A stretch of DNA of 64,000 nucleotides from Pseudoxanthomonas yeongjuensis (GCF_010093345.1 NZ_PDWT01000004.1:1-64000); one strand, 5' to 3'; positions 55,703 through 64,000 are shown, counted from the first letter of the stretch. The notes: generated by a model not told the origin, from the letters alone. Made by a program: numbers and translations.

Positions 55703-56818
55703 ATGACCCAGACAGACGCCCGCCCCCGCTTCGATACCGACGACGCCGATCCCGCACGGGTGCGGCTGGCCGGGCAATGGACGATCGCGACCGCGCTGCA
55801 GGTCGCCGAGCGCCTGCGCGAAATGCCGGCCACGGCCAAGGCCATCGATGCCACCGGCATCGCCCGGATCGATTCGGCCGGCGTGCTGCAGCTACTGCGC
55901 CACGCCATGCGCAACGGCATCGCAGCGGAGGACCTGCACTTCCGCGAGGAACACCGGGCGCTGGTTTCCACCATCGAGGACGTCGCCGACGATCGCCCGA
56001 AGAAGAAGCGCGACTACGGCTTCACCGCCGCACTGGCGCGTCTCGGCTACCGGGTGCAGGACAACGGCAAGGAAATGATGGCCCTGGTCAGCTTCACCGG
56101 CGAGAACCTGGTGAAAATGTTGCGCATCCTGCGCGAGCCGCGGCGCCTGCGGGTGACCGCCACCGTCTTCCACATGGAGCAGGTGGGTCTGGACGCGGTG
56201 CCGCTGGTGATCCTGCTGTCGTACCTGGTCGGCGCGGTCATCGCCTTCCTCGGCTCGACCATCCTGCGCGACTTCGGTGCCGAGATCTACGTGGTGGAAC
56301 TGGTCAGCATCGCCTTCTTGCGCGAGTTCGCGGTGCTGCTCACCGCCATCGTCCTGGCCGGACGCACCGCCAGCGCCTTCACCGCGCAGATCGGCGCGAT
56401 GCAGAGCCGCGAGGAGATCGACGCGATCCGCACCCTGGGCCTGGATCCGATCGACCTGCTGGTGATCCCGCGCCTGCTGGCCCTGCTGATCACCCTGCCG
56501 CTGCTGACCTTCATCGCGATGATGGCCGGCCTGGCCGGCGGCATCACCGTCGGCGCATTCGACCTGGGCATCCCGCCGCAGATGTACCTGGCGCGCATGC
56601 ACGAAACCCTGGAGGTGCGGCATTTCCTGGTCGGGATGTCCAAGGCGCCGGTATTCGCGTTGATCATCGGCCTGATCGGTTGCCTGGAAGGCCTGCAGGT
56701 GGAAGGCACCGCGCAATCGGTGGGCGAACGCACCACTTCCAGCGTGGTCCAGGCCATTTCGCTGGTGATCATCCTCGACGCGCTGGCGGCGTTGTGGTTC
56801 ATGAAGATGGATTGGTGA
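55703..56818 (+). CDS. MlaE-like ABC transporter permease with N-terminal STAS domain
   Basis: 371 residues. An N-terminal STAS-like domain (about 1-100; AKAIDATGIARIDSAGVLQL) is fused to an MlaE/YrbE permease with helices from about 155 onward. The MlaE signatures REFAVLLTAIVLAGRTASAF and EIDAIRTLGLDPIDLLVIPR are clear. In the E. coli Mla system the STAS role is played by a separate MlaB, so here the two are joined. First gene of the operon with the ATPase, MCE and lipoprotein genes. It would move phospholipids between the inner membrane and the periplasm. Confidence 0.93.
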   Translation: MTQTDARPRFDTDDADPARVRLAGQWTIATALQVAERLREMPATAKAIDATGIARIDSAGVLQLLRHAMRNGIAAEDLHFREEHRALVSTIEDVADDRPKKKRDYGFTAALARLGYRVQDNGKEMMALVSFTGENLVKMLRILREPRRLRVTATVFHMEQVGLDAVPLVILLSYLVGAVIAFLGSTILRDFGAEIYVVELVSIAFLREFAVLLTAIVLAGRTASAFTAQIGAMQSREEIDAIRTLGLDPIDLLVIPRLLALLITLPLLTFIAMMAGLAGGITVGAFDLGIPPQMYLARMHETLEVRHFLVGMSKAPVFALIIGLIGCLEGLQVEGTAQSVGERTTSSVVQAISLVIILDALAALWFMKMDW

Positions 56819-56982
56819 GGGCGGTGAAGGGTGAATAGTAAAGTCGCCCGCTGTGCGGGCTGCCAATGGGAAAGCGGGAGCAAAGGCGTACGGCTTCCGC
56901 TTTTCATCGGCCATTCGCAGGCGGCGCAGCCGCCGACTTCACCCTTTACCGCTTCCCAGCGCCGGACAGGTAACGTCCCGTG

Positions 56983-57825
56983 ATGTCTGTCGAAACCGAC
57001 GCCCCCGCCGCATCCCCAATCATTTCCGTCCGCGGCCTCGTCAACCGCTTCGGCGAGCAGACCGTGCATGAAGGCCTGGACCTGGACGTCGTGCCGGGCG
57101 AGATCCTCGGCGTGGTCGGCGGCTCGGGTACCGGCAAGTCGGTGCTGATGCGCTCGATCCTTGGGTTGCGCATTCCCGATGCCGGCCAGATCGAGGTGCT
57201 GGGTACCGATGCGCGCTCGACCCGCCCGCAGGATCGCCAGCACATCGAGCGCAACACCGGCGTGTTGTTCCAGGATGGTGCGCTGTTCTCGTCGCTGACC
57301 GTGGGCGAGAACGTGCAGGTGCCACTGAAGGAGCACCATTCCGAACTGCCCGACAGCTGGCGCTACGAACTGGCGCTGCTGAAGGTGAAGCTGGCCGGAT
57401 TGCCGGCCGATGCCTTGAACAAATTGCCCTCGCAGCTGTCCGGCGGCATGCGCAAGCGCGCCGGCCTGGCCCGCGCGCTGGCCCTGGATCCGCCGCTGCT
57501 GTTCCTGGACGAACCCACCGCCGGGCTGGACCCGATCGGCGCGGCCGCCTTCGACCGCCTGATCCGGACCCTGCAGCAGGCGCTGGGCCTGACCGTGTTC
57601 CTCATCACCCACGACCTGGACACCCTGTACGCTATCTGCGACCGGGTCGCGGTGCTGGCCGACCGCAAGGTGGTTATCACCGCACCGATCGCCGAGGTCG
57701 AGAAGCTCGATCATCCGTGGGTGCAGGAATATTTCCACGGCCCGCGCGCGCGCGCCGCGCGCGATGGCCGCGATGCCTACCAGGAAAGAACCGTGCAAGA
57801 ACGAACCAAGCAAGAGGCGTCCTGA
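56983..57825 (+). CDS. MlaF-like ABC transporter ATPase
   Basis: 280 residues. Walker A GGSGTGKS, signature LSGGMRKRAGLARALAL (the Mla-type RKRAGLARA), Walker B LLFLDEPTAGLDP and switch ITHD. It powers the permease encoded 164 bp upstream. A GTG one codon before the ATG is an alternative start. The C-terminal tail (RARAARDGRDAYQERTVQER) is charged and longer than usual. The MCE gene starts 3 bp after the stop. Confidence 0.95.
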   Translation: MSVETDAPAASPIISVRGLVNRFGEQTVHEGLDLDVVPGEILGVVGGSGTGKSVLMRSILGLRIPDAGQIEVLGTDARSTRPQDRQHIERNTGVLFQDGALFSSLTVGENVQVPLKEHHSELPDSWRYELALLKVKLAGLPADALNKLPSQLSGGMRKRAGLARALALDPPLLFLDEPTAGLDPIGAAAFDRLIRTLQQALGLTVFLITHDLDTLYAICDRVAVLADRKVVITAPIAEVEKLDHPWVQEYFHGPRARAARDGRDAYQERTVQERTKQEAS

Positions 57826-57828
57826 GTC

Positions 57829-58755
57829 ATGGAAACCAAAGCCAACTACGTCCTCATCGGCGCCTTCACCCTGATCATCGCCGCGGCGCTGCTGCTGTTC
57901 GGCTTGTGGGCGGCCAAGTATTCGTCCGAACGCAGCTGGCAGGATTACCAGGTGGTGTTCCGCGAGGCCGTGACCGGCCTGTCGGTCGGCAGCCCGGTGC
58001 AGTACAACGGCATCGCGGTCGGTTCGATCACCAAGCTGTCGCTGGCGCCCAACGACCCGCGCCAGGTGATCGCGCGGATCCGCCTGGAATCCGACACCCC
58101 GGTCAAGACCGACACCCGCGCCAAGCTGGCCATCACCAGCCTGACCGGTCCCTCCATCATCCAGCTAAGCGGCGGCACGCCGCAGGCGCCGGCACTGACT
58201 TCGGTCGATACCCGCGACGCACCGTTGATCCAGACCACGCCTTCGGCCCTGCAGAACATCTCCGATACCGCGAACCGCATCGTCGAGCGCCTGGACCAGG
58301 TGTTGAGCGACAAGAACGTGGCCAGCATCACCGCCACCCTCGCGCATCTGGAAGCTGTCAGCGGCTCGATGGCCGACCGCGACCAGGGCTTGCAGGCGTT
58401 GCTGGTCAGCGCGCGCGATGCGGCGCGCAACCTGGACCGGACCCTGGACACCACCAACGGCACCATGCAGCGACTGGACCAGAACCTGGTGAAGCAATTG
58501 CCGCCGCTGCTGGCGAAACTGGACAGCACCCTGGCCCGGCTGGATTCGGCCGCCGGCAATGCCGACTCGATCCTTGGCGAGAATCGCGCCGCCATCAACA
58601 ACTTCGCCAACGAAGGGCTGGGCCAGTTGGGCCCCACCCTGTCCGAGCTGCGCCGGCTGATCCGCGACCTGCGCCAGGTCAGCGACCGCCTCGAAGGCAA
58701 TCCCGCGCGCTACCTGCTGGGCCGCGACGCACCCAAGGAGTTCGAACCGAAATGA
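57829..58755 (+). CDS. MCE-family (MlaD-like) substrate-binding protein
   Basis: 308 residues. One N-terminal membrane helix (YVLIGAFTLIIAAALLLFGL), an MCE domain (about 38-120; VVFREAVTGLSVGSPVQYNG, LTGPSIIQLSGG), then a long amphipathic helix-rich region with repeated LDxTLxRLD-type heptads (about 195-290). Longer than E. coli MlaD (183) and nearer the PqiB/LetB or Mce-like forms with a C-terminal helical needle. It should form a hexameric ring on the permease and pass lipids across the periplasm. Confidence 0.93.
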   Translation: METKANYVLIGAFTLIIAAALLLFGLWAAKYSSERSWQDYQVVFREAVTGLSVGSPVQYNGIAVGSITKLSLAPNDPRQVIARIRLESDTPVKTDTRAKLAITSLTGPSIIQLSGGTPQAPALTSVDTRDAPLIQTTPSALQNISDTANRIVERLDQVLSDKNVASITATLAHLEAVSGSMADRDQGLQALLVSARDAARNLDRTLDTTNGTMQRLDQNLVKQLPPLLAKLDSTLARLDSAAGNADSILGENRAAINNFANEGLGQLGPTLSELRRLIRDLRQVSDRLEGNPARYLLGRDAPKEFEPK

Positions 58756-59393
58756 AATCCATGCGCTCCCTCCGTCTTCGTGCGCTCGCCATCGTCGGAC
58801 TGCTCGCGCTGGCCGGCTGCTCGATCCTGGGCAGCGAACAGCGCGACCCGGTCACCATCTATGCGCCGCAGCCGCAGGTCGCATCGGATCCATCCTGGCC
58901 CACGGTGGCCTGGCAACTGTCGGTCGGCAAACCCACCGCCCCGCGCGTGGTCGACAGCCCGCGCATCGCCGTGCGCCCCGCGCCCGGCGAATTGCAGGTG
59001 TACAAGGGCGCGAGCTGGTCGCAGCCCTCCACCGACCTGGTCGAAGCCATCGTGCTCCGCGCATTGGAGGATTCGGGCCGGATTCCCGCCGTCGCCCGCG
59101 ACGGCAGCGGCATCCGCGCCGACTACAAGCTGGTCATGGACCTGCGCCGTTTCGAGTCCGACTACGCCGGGGCCGCGATTCCTTCCGCCACCATCGAACT
59201 CACCGCCAAGCTGCTGCACGCCAGCGACCAGCGCATCGTCGCCTCGCGCACCTTCCTGCAGGTGCAGCCCTCCAGCGGAACCGAAGTGGCGCAGGTGACC
59301 AGCGCCTTCGACCAGGCGCTGGGGAAACTTGGCGCTGAAGTCACCGGCTGGGTGCTTGCCACCGGTGAAGCGGACACGAGGAACAAGCCGTAG
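58752..59393 (+). CDS. PqiC-like ABC-type transport auxiliary lipoprotein
   Basis: 213 residues with lipobox LAGC (C23). The mature domain (VVDSPRIAVRPAPGELQVYK, WSQPSTDLVEAIVLRALED, YKLVMDLRRFES) is the ABC transporter auxiliary/PqiC fold, an outer-membrane lipoprotein that docks the MCE channel. ATGA overlap with the MCE gene. The TAG stop is part of the GTAG head of the REP pair that follows. It ends the four-gene lipid-transport operon. Confidence 0.9.
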   Translation: MKSMRSLRLRALAIVGLLALAGCSILGSEQRDPVTIYAPQPQVASDPSWPTVAWQLSVGKPTAPRVVDSPRIAVRPAPGELQVYKGASWSQPSTDLVEAIVLRALEDSGRIPAVARDGSGIRADYKLVMDLRRFESDYAGAAIPSATIELTAKLLHASDQRIVASRTFLQVQPSSGTEVAQVTSAFDQALGKLGAEVTGWVLATGEADTRNKP

Positions 59394-59448
59394 CAGCGAC
59401 GTGAGTCGCGAAGACATTTTCCATTTCCGCGACTCACGTCGCTCCTAC
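59390..59448. repeat. REP inverted pair, family G (GTAGCAGCGACG)
   Basis: GTAGCAGCGACGTGAGTCGC at 59390 onward and its inverse GCGACTCACGTCGCTCCTAC ending at 59448, with a 12-bp AT-richer loop. The first GTAG includes the stop codon of the lipoprotein gene. It lies between that gene and convergent alkB. Confidence 0.88.
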
Positions 59449-59474
59449 GCGGGCCTTCCTCGCCGCTGCTGCGA

Positions 59475-60086
59475 TCAGGCCACGATCCTGCGGAACGTGA
59501 GGTTGATCCTTTCTCCGATCGGCTTGGCCGTGCGCGGCAAGGCATGTTTGTAGTTCCGCTGGGTGTCGCCCCCCATCACCAGCAGGCTGCCATGCGGCAG
59601 TTCCAGCTCCAGTTTTCGCGATGGGTCACCCCGGTGTTTCAGCACGAAACGCCGCGCCGCTCCCAGGCTCAGCGAAGCGATCAGCGGATGCGCGCCCAGT
59701 GCGGATTCGTTATCGCTGTGCCAGCCCATGTAATCGCATCCATCGCGATAGCGATTGGCCAGGACACTGTTGAATGCGCCATCCAGTTCGTTCGCGAGCC
59801 GCTGCCGGACAGGAAGCAGCGCCGCTGGCCAAGGATGCGGCTGGAAACGCGCGCCGGAATAACTGTAGGCCGCGCCTTCGTCGCCGATCCAGCAACTGAG
59901 CCGCGGCGAATCCAGTTCGCGTCCGAACAGGCGGATGCGATGGGTTTCCCAAGGGATTTCTTCGCGCAACGACACCAGCAAAGCATCCGCTTCCGCCCTC
60001 GTCAGCCAGTCGGGCGCGAACCGGAGTTCCGCGCCATGCAGGGCGCTATCGCTACTATTCGCCTCGAGGGAGCGCAGTACGGTCAT
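59475..60086 (-). CDS. alkB: AlkB-like alpha-ketoglutarate-dependent dioxygenase
   Basis: 203 residues. Iron ligands H123 and D125 (WHSDNE) and H181 (NYKHALPRT); 2-oxoglutarate contacts N111/Y113 (ANRYRDG) and R193/R199 (ERINLTFRR). These match the ALKBH2/3-like branch of AlkB, which removes methyl groups from 1-methyladenine and 3-methylcytosine in DNA or RNA. The F-G-R and SPRLSCWIGD segment is also typical. It appears monocistronic and divergent from the ETF-QO gene with an 80-bp gap. No ada gene is nearby. Confidence 0.93.
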   Translation of the reverse strand: MTVLRSLEANSSDSALHGAELRFAPDWLTRAEADALLVSLREEIPWETHRIRLFGRELDSPRLSCWIGDEGAAYSYSGARFQPHPWPAALLPVRQRLANELDGAFNSVLANRYRDGCDYMGWHSDNESALGAHPLIASLSLGAARRFVLKHRGDPSRKLELELPHGSLLVMGGDTQRNYKHALPRTAKPIGERINLTFRRIVA

Positions 60087-60166
60087 GCGGCCATGCTCGC
60101 GGATTTGCCCCTTGCTGCGCAAACACTGAAAATGACTGGAGCCAAGAGCCAGCCCTGGAGTTCCCG

Positions 60167-61807
60167 ATGACCGATGCCGAGCAAGCCCACATGGAGCGCG
60201 ACGTGATGGAGTACGACGTCGTCACCGTCGGCGCGGGGCCGGCCGGCCTCTCGTTCGCCATCCGCCTGAAACAGCTCAATCCGGAACTCACGGTCTGCGT
60301 GATCGAGAAGTCCAGCACCATCGGCGCGCACATCCTGTCCGGCGCAGTGATCGAACCCGGCCCGCTGGACGCGCTGTTGCCCGGCTGGCGCGAGTCGCCG
60401 CCGCCGATCTGCGTGGCGGCGAAGGAAGACGAGTTCTGGCATTTCAGCAAGACCGGCGGACGCAAGTTCCCGCTGGTGCCGCCGGGAATGCACAACAAGG
60501 GCAACTTCATCGTCAGCCTCGGCGCGATGTGCGCGTGGCTGGCGCCGCAGGCCGAAGCGCTGGGGGTGGAGATCTATCCCGGCTTCGCCGCCGCCGAGAC
60601 CTTGCACGATGACGCTGGAAAAGTCATCGGCGTGCGCATCGGCGACATGGGCGTGGCCAGGGATGGTTCGCACAAGCCCGGCTACACCGCCGGCATCGAC
60701 ATCCACGCCAAGGTCACGGTGCTGGCCGAAGGCGCGCGCGGCCACCTGACCAAGCGCCTGGTCAAGCAGTTCGAATTGGACCAGGACAGCGACCCGCAGG
60801 CGTATTCGATCGGCATCAAGGAACTGTGGCAGGTGCCCGAAGGCCGCGTGTCGCCAGGCAAGATCGTGCATACGCTGGGCTGGCCGGCCGACAACAGGAT
60901 CTACGGCGGCAGCTTCCTGTACCACTTGGACAACAACCAGATCGCGCTCGGCTACGTCAGCGGACTGGATTACCAGGATCCGGAATACAAGCCGTGGGAA
61001 GCCTTCCAGCAATGGAAGAACCACCCGCTGATCGCGCCGTTGCTGGAAGGCGGCACCATCCTTTCCGCCGGCGCACGCGCCATCGTCACCGGCGGCTGGC
61101 AGTCGCTGCCCAAGGTGGAAATGCCGGGCGCGCTGCTGATCGGCGACACCGCCGGCCTGCTCAACGTGCCCAAGATCAAGGGCACCCACCAGGCGATCCG
61201 CAGCGGCATGCTGGCCGCCGAACACCTGGCCCAATCGCTACAGCAACAGGGCGTGCTGGACCCGGCCGGTTTCGACGCAAGGCTGCGCGCTTCCGATGCG
61301 ATGAAGGAACTGCGCCAGGTCCGCAACATCAAGCCCGGCTTCAAGAAAGGCTTGTGGTTCGGCATGCTCAATGCGGCATGGGAAACCGTGACCGCCGGCC
61401 TGTCGCCATGGACGCTGAAGGTGAAGCCGGACTGGTCGTCGCTGGACAAGCTCGGCGCGCACGAAACACCGAAACGCGACTACGTGCAACGCACCCTGGC
61501 CCCGCGCGACCGGCTGCAGGCCGTGTACTACGCCGCCACCGAACACGACGAGGACCAGCCGGTGCACCTGAAGGTCGCCGACACCTCGATCTGCATCACG
61601 AAATGCACCGAGGAATACGACAACCCCTGCACCCGCTTCTGCCCGGCCAACGTCTACGAGATCGTGTCGGATGAGGCCGGGAAACGCCTGCAGATCAACG
61701 CGGCCAACTGCGTCCACTGCAAGACCTGCGACATCAAGGATCCCTACGAGATCATCACCTGGGTCACGCCGGAGGGCGGCTCGGGGCCGAATTACCAGAA
61801 TCTTTGA
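60167..61807 (+). CDS. Electron transfer flavoprotein-ubiquinone oxidoreductase
   Basis: 546 residues. Passes electrons from ETF to ubiquinone at the inner membrane. N-terminal FAD-binding VVTVGAGPAGLSFAIRLKQ, the GAHILSGAVIEP motif, a central GDTAGLLNVPKIKGTHQAI, and a C-terminal 4Fe-4S domain with cysteines in ITKCTEEYDNPCTRFCPAN and NCVHCKTCDIKDP. Length equals the family norm. The etfA/etfB genes are not in the window. An in-frame ATG eight codons later is possible. The gene ends 16 kb of unrelated neighbours, so it is likely transcribed alone. Confidence 0.97.
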   Translation: MTDAEQAHMERDVMEYDVVTVGAGPAGLSFAIRLKQLNPELTVCVIEKSSTIGAHILSGAVIEPGPLDALLPGWRESPPPICVAAKEDEFWHFSKTGGRKFPLVPPGMHNKGNFIVSLGAMCAWLAPQAEALGVEIYPGFAAAETLHDDAGKVIGVRIGDMGVARDGSHKPGYTAGIDIHAKVTVLAEGARGHLTKRLVKQFELDQDSDPQAYSIGIKELWQVPEGRVSPGKIVHTLGWPADNRIYGGSFLYHLDNNQIALGYVSGLDYQDPEYKPWEAFQQWKNHPLIAPLLEGGTILSAGARAIVTGGWQSLPKVEMPGALLIGDTAGLLNVPKIKGTHQAIRSGMLAAEHLAQSLQQQGVLDPAGFDARLRASDAMKELRQVRNIKPGFKKGLWFGMLNAAWETVTAGLSPWTLKVKPDWSSLDKLGAHETPKRDYVQRTLAPRDRLQAVYYAATEHDEDQPVHLKVADTSICITKCTEEYDNPCTRFCPANVYEIVSDEAGKRLQINAANCVHCKTCDIKDPYEIITWVTPEGGSGPNYQNL

Positions 61808-61875
61808 CTGTCTCGGGATACGGATCGGTCGGCCGAATACAGGCGACCGTGCCGATGGAGCAACAGCATAGGTGC

Positions 61876-61901
61876 GCGGATGGGAGTTAACTCCCATCCG
61901 C
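61876..61901. repeat. 26-bp perfect palindrome
   Basis: Half-site GCGGATGGGAGTT followed directly by its inverse, no loop. It lies in the 110-bp gap between the convergent ETF-QO and metallopeptidase genes. There is no T-run on either side, so it is either a weak bidirectional terminator or a protein-binding site. Confidence 0.75.
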
Positions 61902-61917
61902 CAGTGGTTCGCCCAAA

Positions 61918-64000
61918 CTATTTCTGTACCGCGTAGTCGAGATTCGTGACCGCAGTTACCGTCTGCGGGTTCGCTACAAGGCCCGACCTCCAGATAGTGT
62001 TGGCGCCGGTCAGCGAGTGGCGCCACAAAATGTCTGATTGGCCATCACCACTGTAGTCGCCTATCGCCGCCACTTTCCAGCGTTGATCGGTAACCGAGGC
62101 CACCAACTGTGGCGTGCGGGAGTTGGCAGATTTCCAGATGGAATTTGCGCCGCTTACGGTATGGCGCCACAGCACATCGGACTTGCCATCGCCGTCAAAA
62201 TCACCGACCCCAACGACAGTCCACCGCTGGTCCGTCACTGTGGTCATGCCGATCAGTGAGGTGTTGAGCCCGGATTTCCAGACCGAATTGCGTCCATTGG
62301 CGGTGTTCCGCCAAAGGATATCTGCTATTCCATCTCCGTTGAAATCGCCAATGCCAACAATCTTGTAGCTTAGATTCGACAGTGTCGCGACACGACGCTG
62401 GGTCGCCGTATTCCCGGACAACCAGATCGAATTACGACCAGTCTTGATGTTGCGCCAGACGATGTCCGCCTTGCCATCCTTGTTGAAATCGCCGACGCCT
62501 GCCACTGTCCAGGTGAGATCGGCGACGGTGGCAACAGCTTGTAGCTTTGTGGAATTTCCGGATTTCCAGATCGAATTACGGCCGGTCGAGGAATTGCGCC
62601 AGAGGATGTCCGTAATTCCATCGCCGTCGAAATCGCCGGATCCCACCATCTTCCAGGTCAAGTCGCTCAAGGTCGCCACGCCTTGCTCGGTGGTGCTGTT
62701 GGCCGATTTCCAGATCGTGCTACGCCCACTGCTTAAGTTGCGCCACAGGATGTCCGACACGCCATCGCCGTTGAAATCGCTGACCGCGCCACCGATAGGC
62801 ACAACGGTGGCGCGGAATGTCGCGATGATCGGGACTGTCTGGTTCAGACTGCGCGCGTTGTCTGCCTGATTCGCGATACCGCAGGCGAATCCGCCGCAGA
62901 TCGTTATGTTCGGGTTCGAGAACACGCGGTAGATGGCCTGGTTGTCGTCGCCGTAAGCCATCACGGTAAAGAAATTGCCTGCCGCCGCAGTAGTCTTGTA
63001 CCCGTACGAATAGGGGAAGCGACCCGATATCCCACCCGCGTTGGCGATGTCATGGGCTTCACCCATGTTGTGCGCAATCTCATGAATAAGCGAAATGTTT
63101 TCGCAAAAATAGTTGTTGGTGTCCAGGTAATTACCGTCGCTTACGACGGAATATCCGAACGGCGCGTCGTCGGCAGCAGTAATGGGAGCGCCGTTCGCGC
63201 CTAGCAGCCAGGCAATGCCGCACCCCTGATTCTCAGGCTGGAAATCGCGGATCAAGGTCACTAGATCGGCGCCTTTCTCGTCTCGAGCCGCGCGTAGCGG
63301 CGCAAGCGCAGCCGGAACGGTGACCGGGCCGTTACCATCGTTGCCGGTGAGCTGATCGAGCGCGATGCCGTTGTCGGTATTGTCGGCATAATTGACTTGG
63401 ATTGCCGATACCACGCGGATACGCGCGTTGACCTTGCTGTCCAGGAGCGCCTGATTCGAGATCGCCACCAACTCGCTGATGCGTGTTGCCGCGCCGGATG
63501 CGCCGCTGTTGGCGCTGACGAATCCGTTCGAATAACCTACGACGAGGTCAATGGTGTTAGCTGCGGAGAATGCTTTGCTAGAAACATCGGCATTGGCAAG
63601 CGCGACGGCCTTCGTTTTCGCAGCCGCGACCAAAGCCTCGCTGGAACTATCTTGCGCGCCGGCGAGGGCACGGACTTTGATATCGCCACCTGCGCGATAG
63701 ACTTTTTTCAGCCGGGATGCGTCGGCTTGGACCATATAGGCCACGCCATTTTCCGTCTTCAAACTAAGCGCCGGCCCCACCGCCTGGGGAATGGTTCCGG
63801 AAACCGCGTTTTCGCCGAAGGTAATGATCGCTTTCTGGCCCGCGTCGCCCCCGACCACGCTGCCAATCCAGGACCAGTTGCCGTCAATGCCTTCTTCGGT
63901 CCGGTCGTAACGGATCTTGATGTTGCTACCATCGGGGGCTGGGACCGTCATAAGTCCGGTAACGACCCCGCGAATGGCGTGCTCTTCGCTCAGTTGAACG
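61918..64000 (-). CDS. Secreted reprolysin-like metallopeptidase with FG-GAP-like repeats (5' end outside window)
   Basis: The frame is open to the window edge, so the true start, and probably a signal peptide, lie beyond it; at least 693 codons are seen. The zinc site is HEIAHNMGEAHD (63084-63049), the H-E-x-x-H-x-x-G-x-x-H-D of M12-type metzincins, with the downstream Met-turn-like VMAYGD. The upstream part looks like a propeptide (IDGNWSWIGSVVGG). The C-terminal 286 residues are six repeats of 48 residues, each starting D-(F/Y)-x-x-D-G-x-(S/T/A)-D and containing LWR or VWR, like calcium-binding FG-GAP/VCBS beta-propeller blades. Probably an extracellular protease. No partner gene is visible. 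Confidence 0.9.
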   Translation of the reverse strand, partial: VQLSEEHAIRGVVTGLMTVPAPDGSNIKIRYDRTEEGIDGNWSWIGSVVGGDAGQKAIITFGENAVSGTIPQAVGPALSLKTENGVAYMVQADASRLKKVYRAGGDIKVRALAGAQDSSSEALVAAAKTKAVALANADVSSKAFSAANTIDLVVGYSNGFVSANSGASGAATRISELVAISNQALLDSKVNARIRVVSAIQVNYADNTDNGIALDQLTGNDGNGPVTVPAALAPLRAARDEKGADLVTLIRDFQPENQGCGIAWLLGANGAPITAADDAPFGYSVVSDGNYLDTNNYFCENISLIHEIAHNMGEAHDIANAGGISGRFPYSYGYKTTAAAGNFFTVMAYGDDNQAIYRVFSNPNITICGGFACGIANQADNARSLNQTVPIIATFRATVVPIGGAVSDFNGDGVSDILWRNLSSGRSTIWKSANSTTEQGVATLSDLTWKMVGSGDFDGDGITDILWRNSSTGRNSIWKSGNSTKLQAVATVADLTWTVAGVGDFNKDGKADIVWRNIKTGRNSIWLSGNTATQRRVATLSNLSYKIVGIGDFNGDGIADILWRNTANGRNSVWKSGLNTSLIGMTTVTDQRWTVVGVGDFDGDGKSDVLWRHTVSGANSIWKSANSRTPQLVASVTDQRWKVAAIGDYSGDGQSDILWRHSLTGANTIWRSGLVANPQTVTAVTNLDYAVQK
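61921..62778 (-). repeat. Six 144-bp tandem coding repeats
   Basis: Inside the metallopeptidase gene, six units of 48 codons (the last 46). Each carries a calcium-loop-like D-x-x-x-D-G-x-x-D followed by (I/V)(L/V)WR(N/H) and a GxN(S/T)(I/V)W(K/R/L)S core. Spacing is exact across five junctions, pointing to duplication of a single blade. Confidence 0.9.

Overview
This is high-GC chromosomal DNA from a gammaproteobacterium, most likely of the family Lysobacteraceae/Xanthomonadaceae (Lysobacter-, Luteimonas- or Xanthomonas-like). The reasoning: dense high-GC housekeeping genes, an S-adenosylhomocysteine riboswitch in front of ahcY, the pgk-pyk-aldolase order with a eukaryote-like class I aldolase, a cysDNC/cysJIH/cysB/cysG/cysK block, and many short GTAG-headed palindromic repeats. 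The assignment is from gene content and recollection, not from a search. No phage, transposase, CRISPR array or defence island is visible.

Layout. 1-5.6 kb: ppc (minus), then the SAH-riboswitch-controlled ahcY and metF (methyl cycle). 5.6-7.1 kb: two tandem secreted four-cysteine paralogues of unknown function. 7.3-12.3 kb: ilvE, a three-gene operon (small exported protein, OmpR-type regulator, histidine kinase), rimK and a tRNA-Gly(CCC). 12.4-25 kb: a GDSL esterase autotransporter, thiS-thiG-trmB, an SLC13-type carrier, an ACT-domain protein, a Rieske protein, a FAH-family enzyme behind a 7-bp tandem repeat, mscL, an M28 peptidase and a polytopic membrane protein. 23.8-29.4 kb: an RND efflux pair followed by overlapping GNAT and SpoU-methyltransferase genes. 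29.7-45 kb: assimilatory sulfate reduction to cysteine (cysNC, cysD divergent from cysJ-cysI-cysH; then cysB divergent from cysG-cysK) with an MFS exporter and small genes between. 45-51.6 kb (minus strand): a VOC protein, class I aldolase, pyk, pgk, and the overlapping chain pssA-holD-rimI. 51.7-64 kb: two DUF4124 proteins, proS, a ThrE-type exporter, an Mla/MCE lipid-transport operon, alkB, ETF-ubiquinone oxidoreductase, and a secreted reprolysin-like metallopeptidase with six 48-residue FG-GAP-like repeats that runs off the right edge.

How the genes work together. AhcY removes SAH and MetF feeds methyl groups to methionine, both under a leader that senses SAH. CysND/C activate sulfate to PAPS, CysH reduces it to sulfite, CysJI (using siroheme made by CysG) reduces sulfite to sulfide, and CysK fixes sulfide into cysteine; CysB is the expected regulator. 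Ppc, Pgk, Pyk and the aldolase are central carbon enzymes.

The most unusual signals are in the non-coding DNA: several unrelated REP families that share a GTAG head, usually as inverted pairs; four genes whose TAG stop lies inside that GTAG; and a long imperfect-hairpin repeat that flanks the MFS gene on both sides, the downstream copy carrying near-identical 28-30 bp inserts at the mirrored position in both arms.
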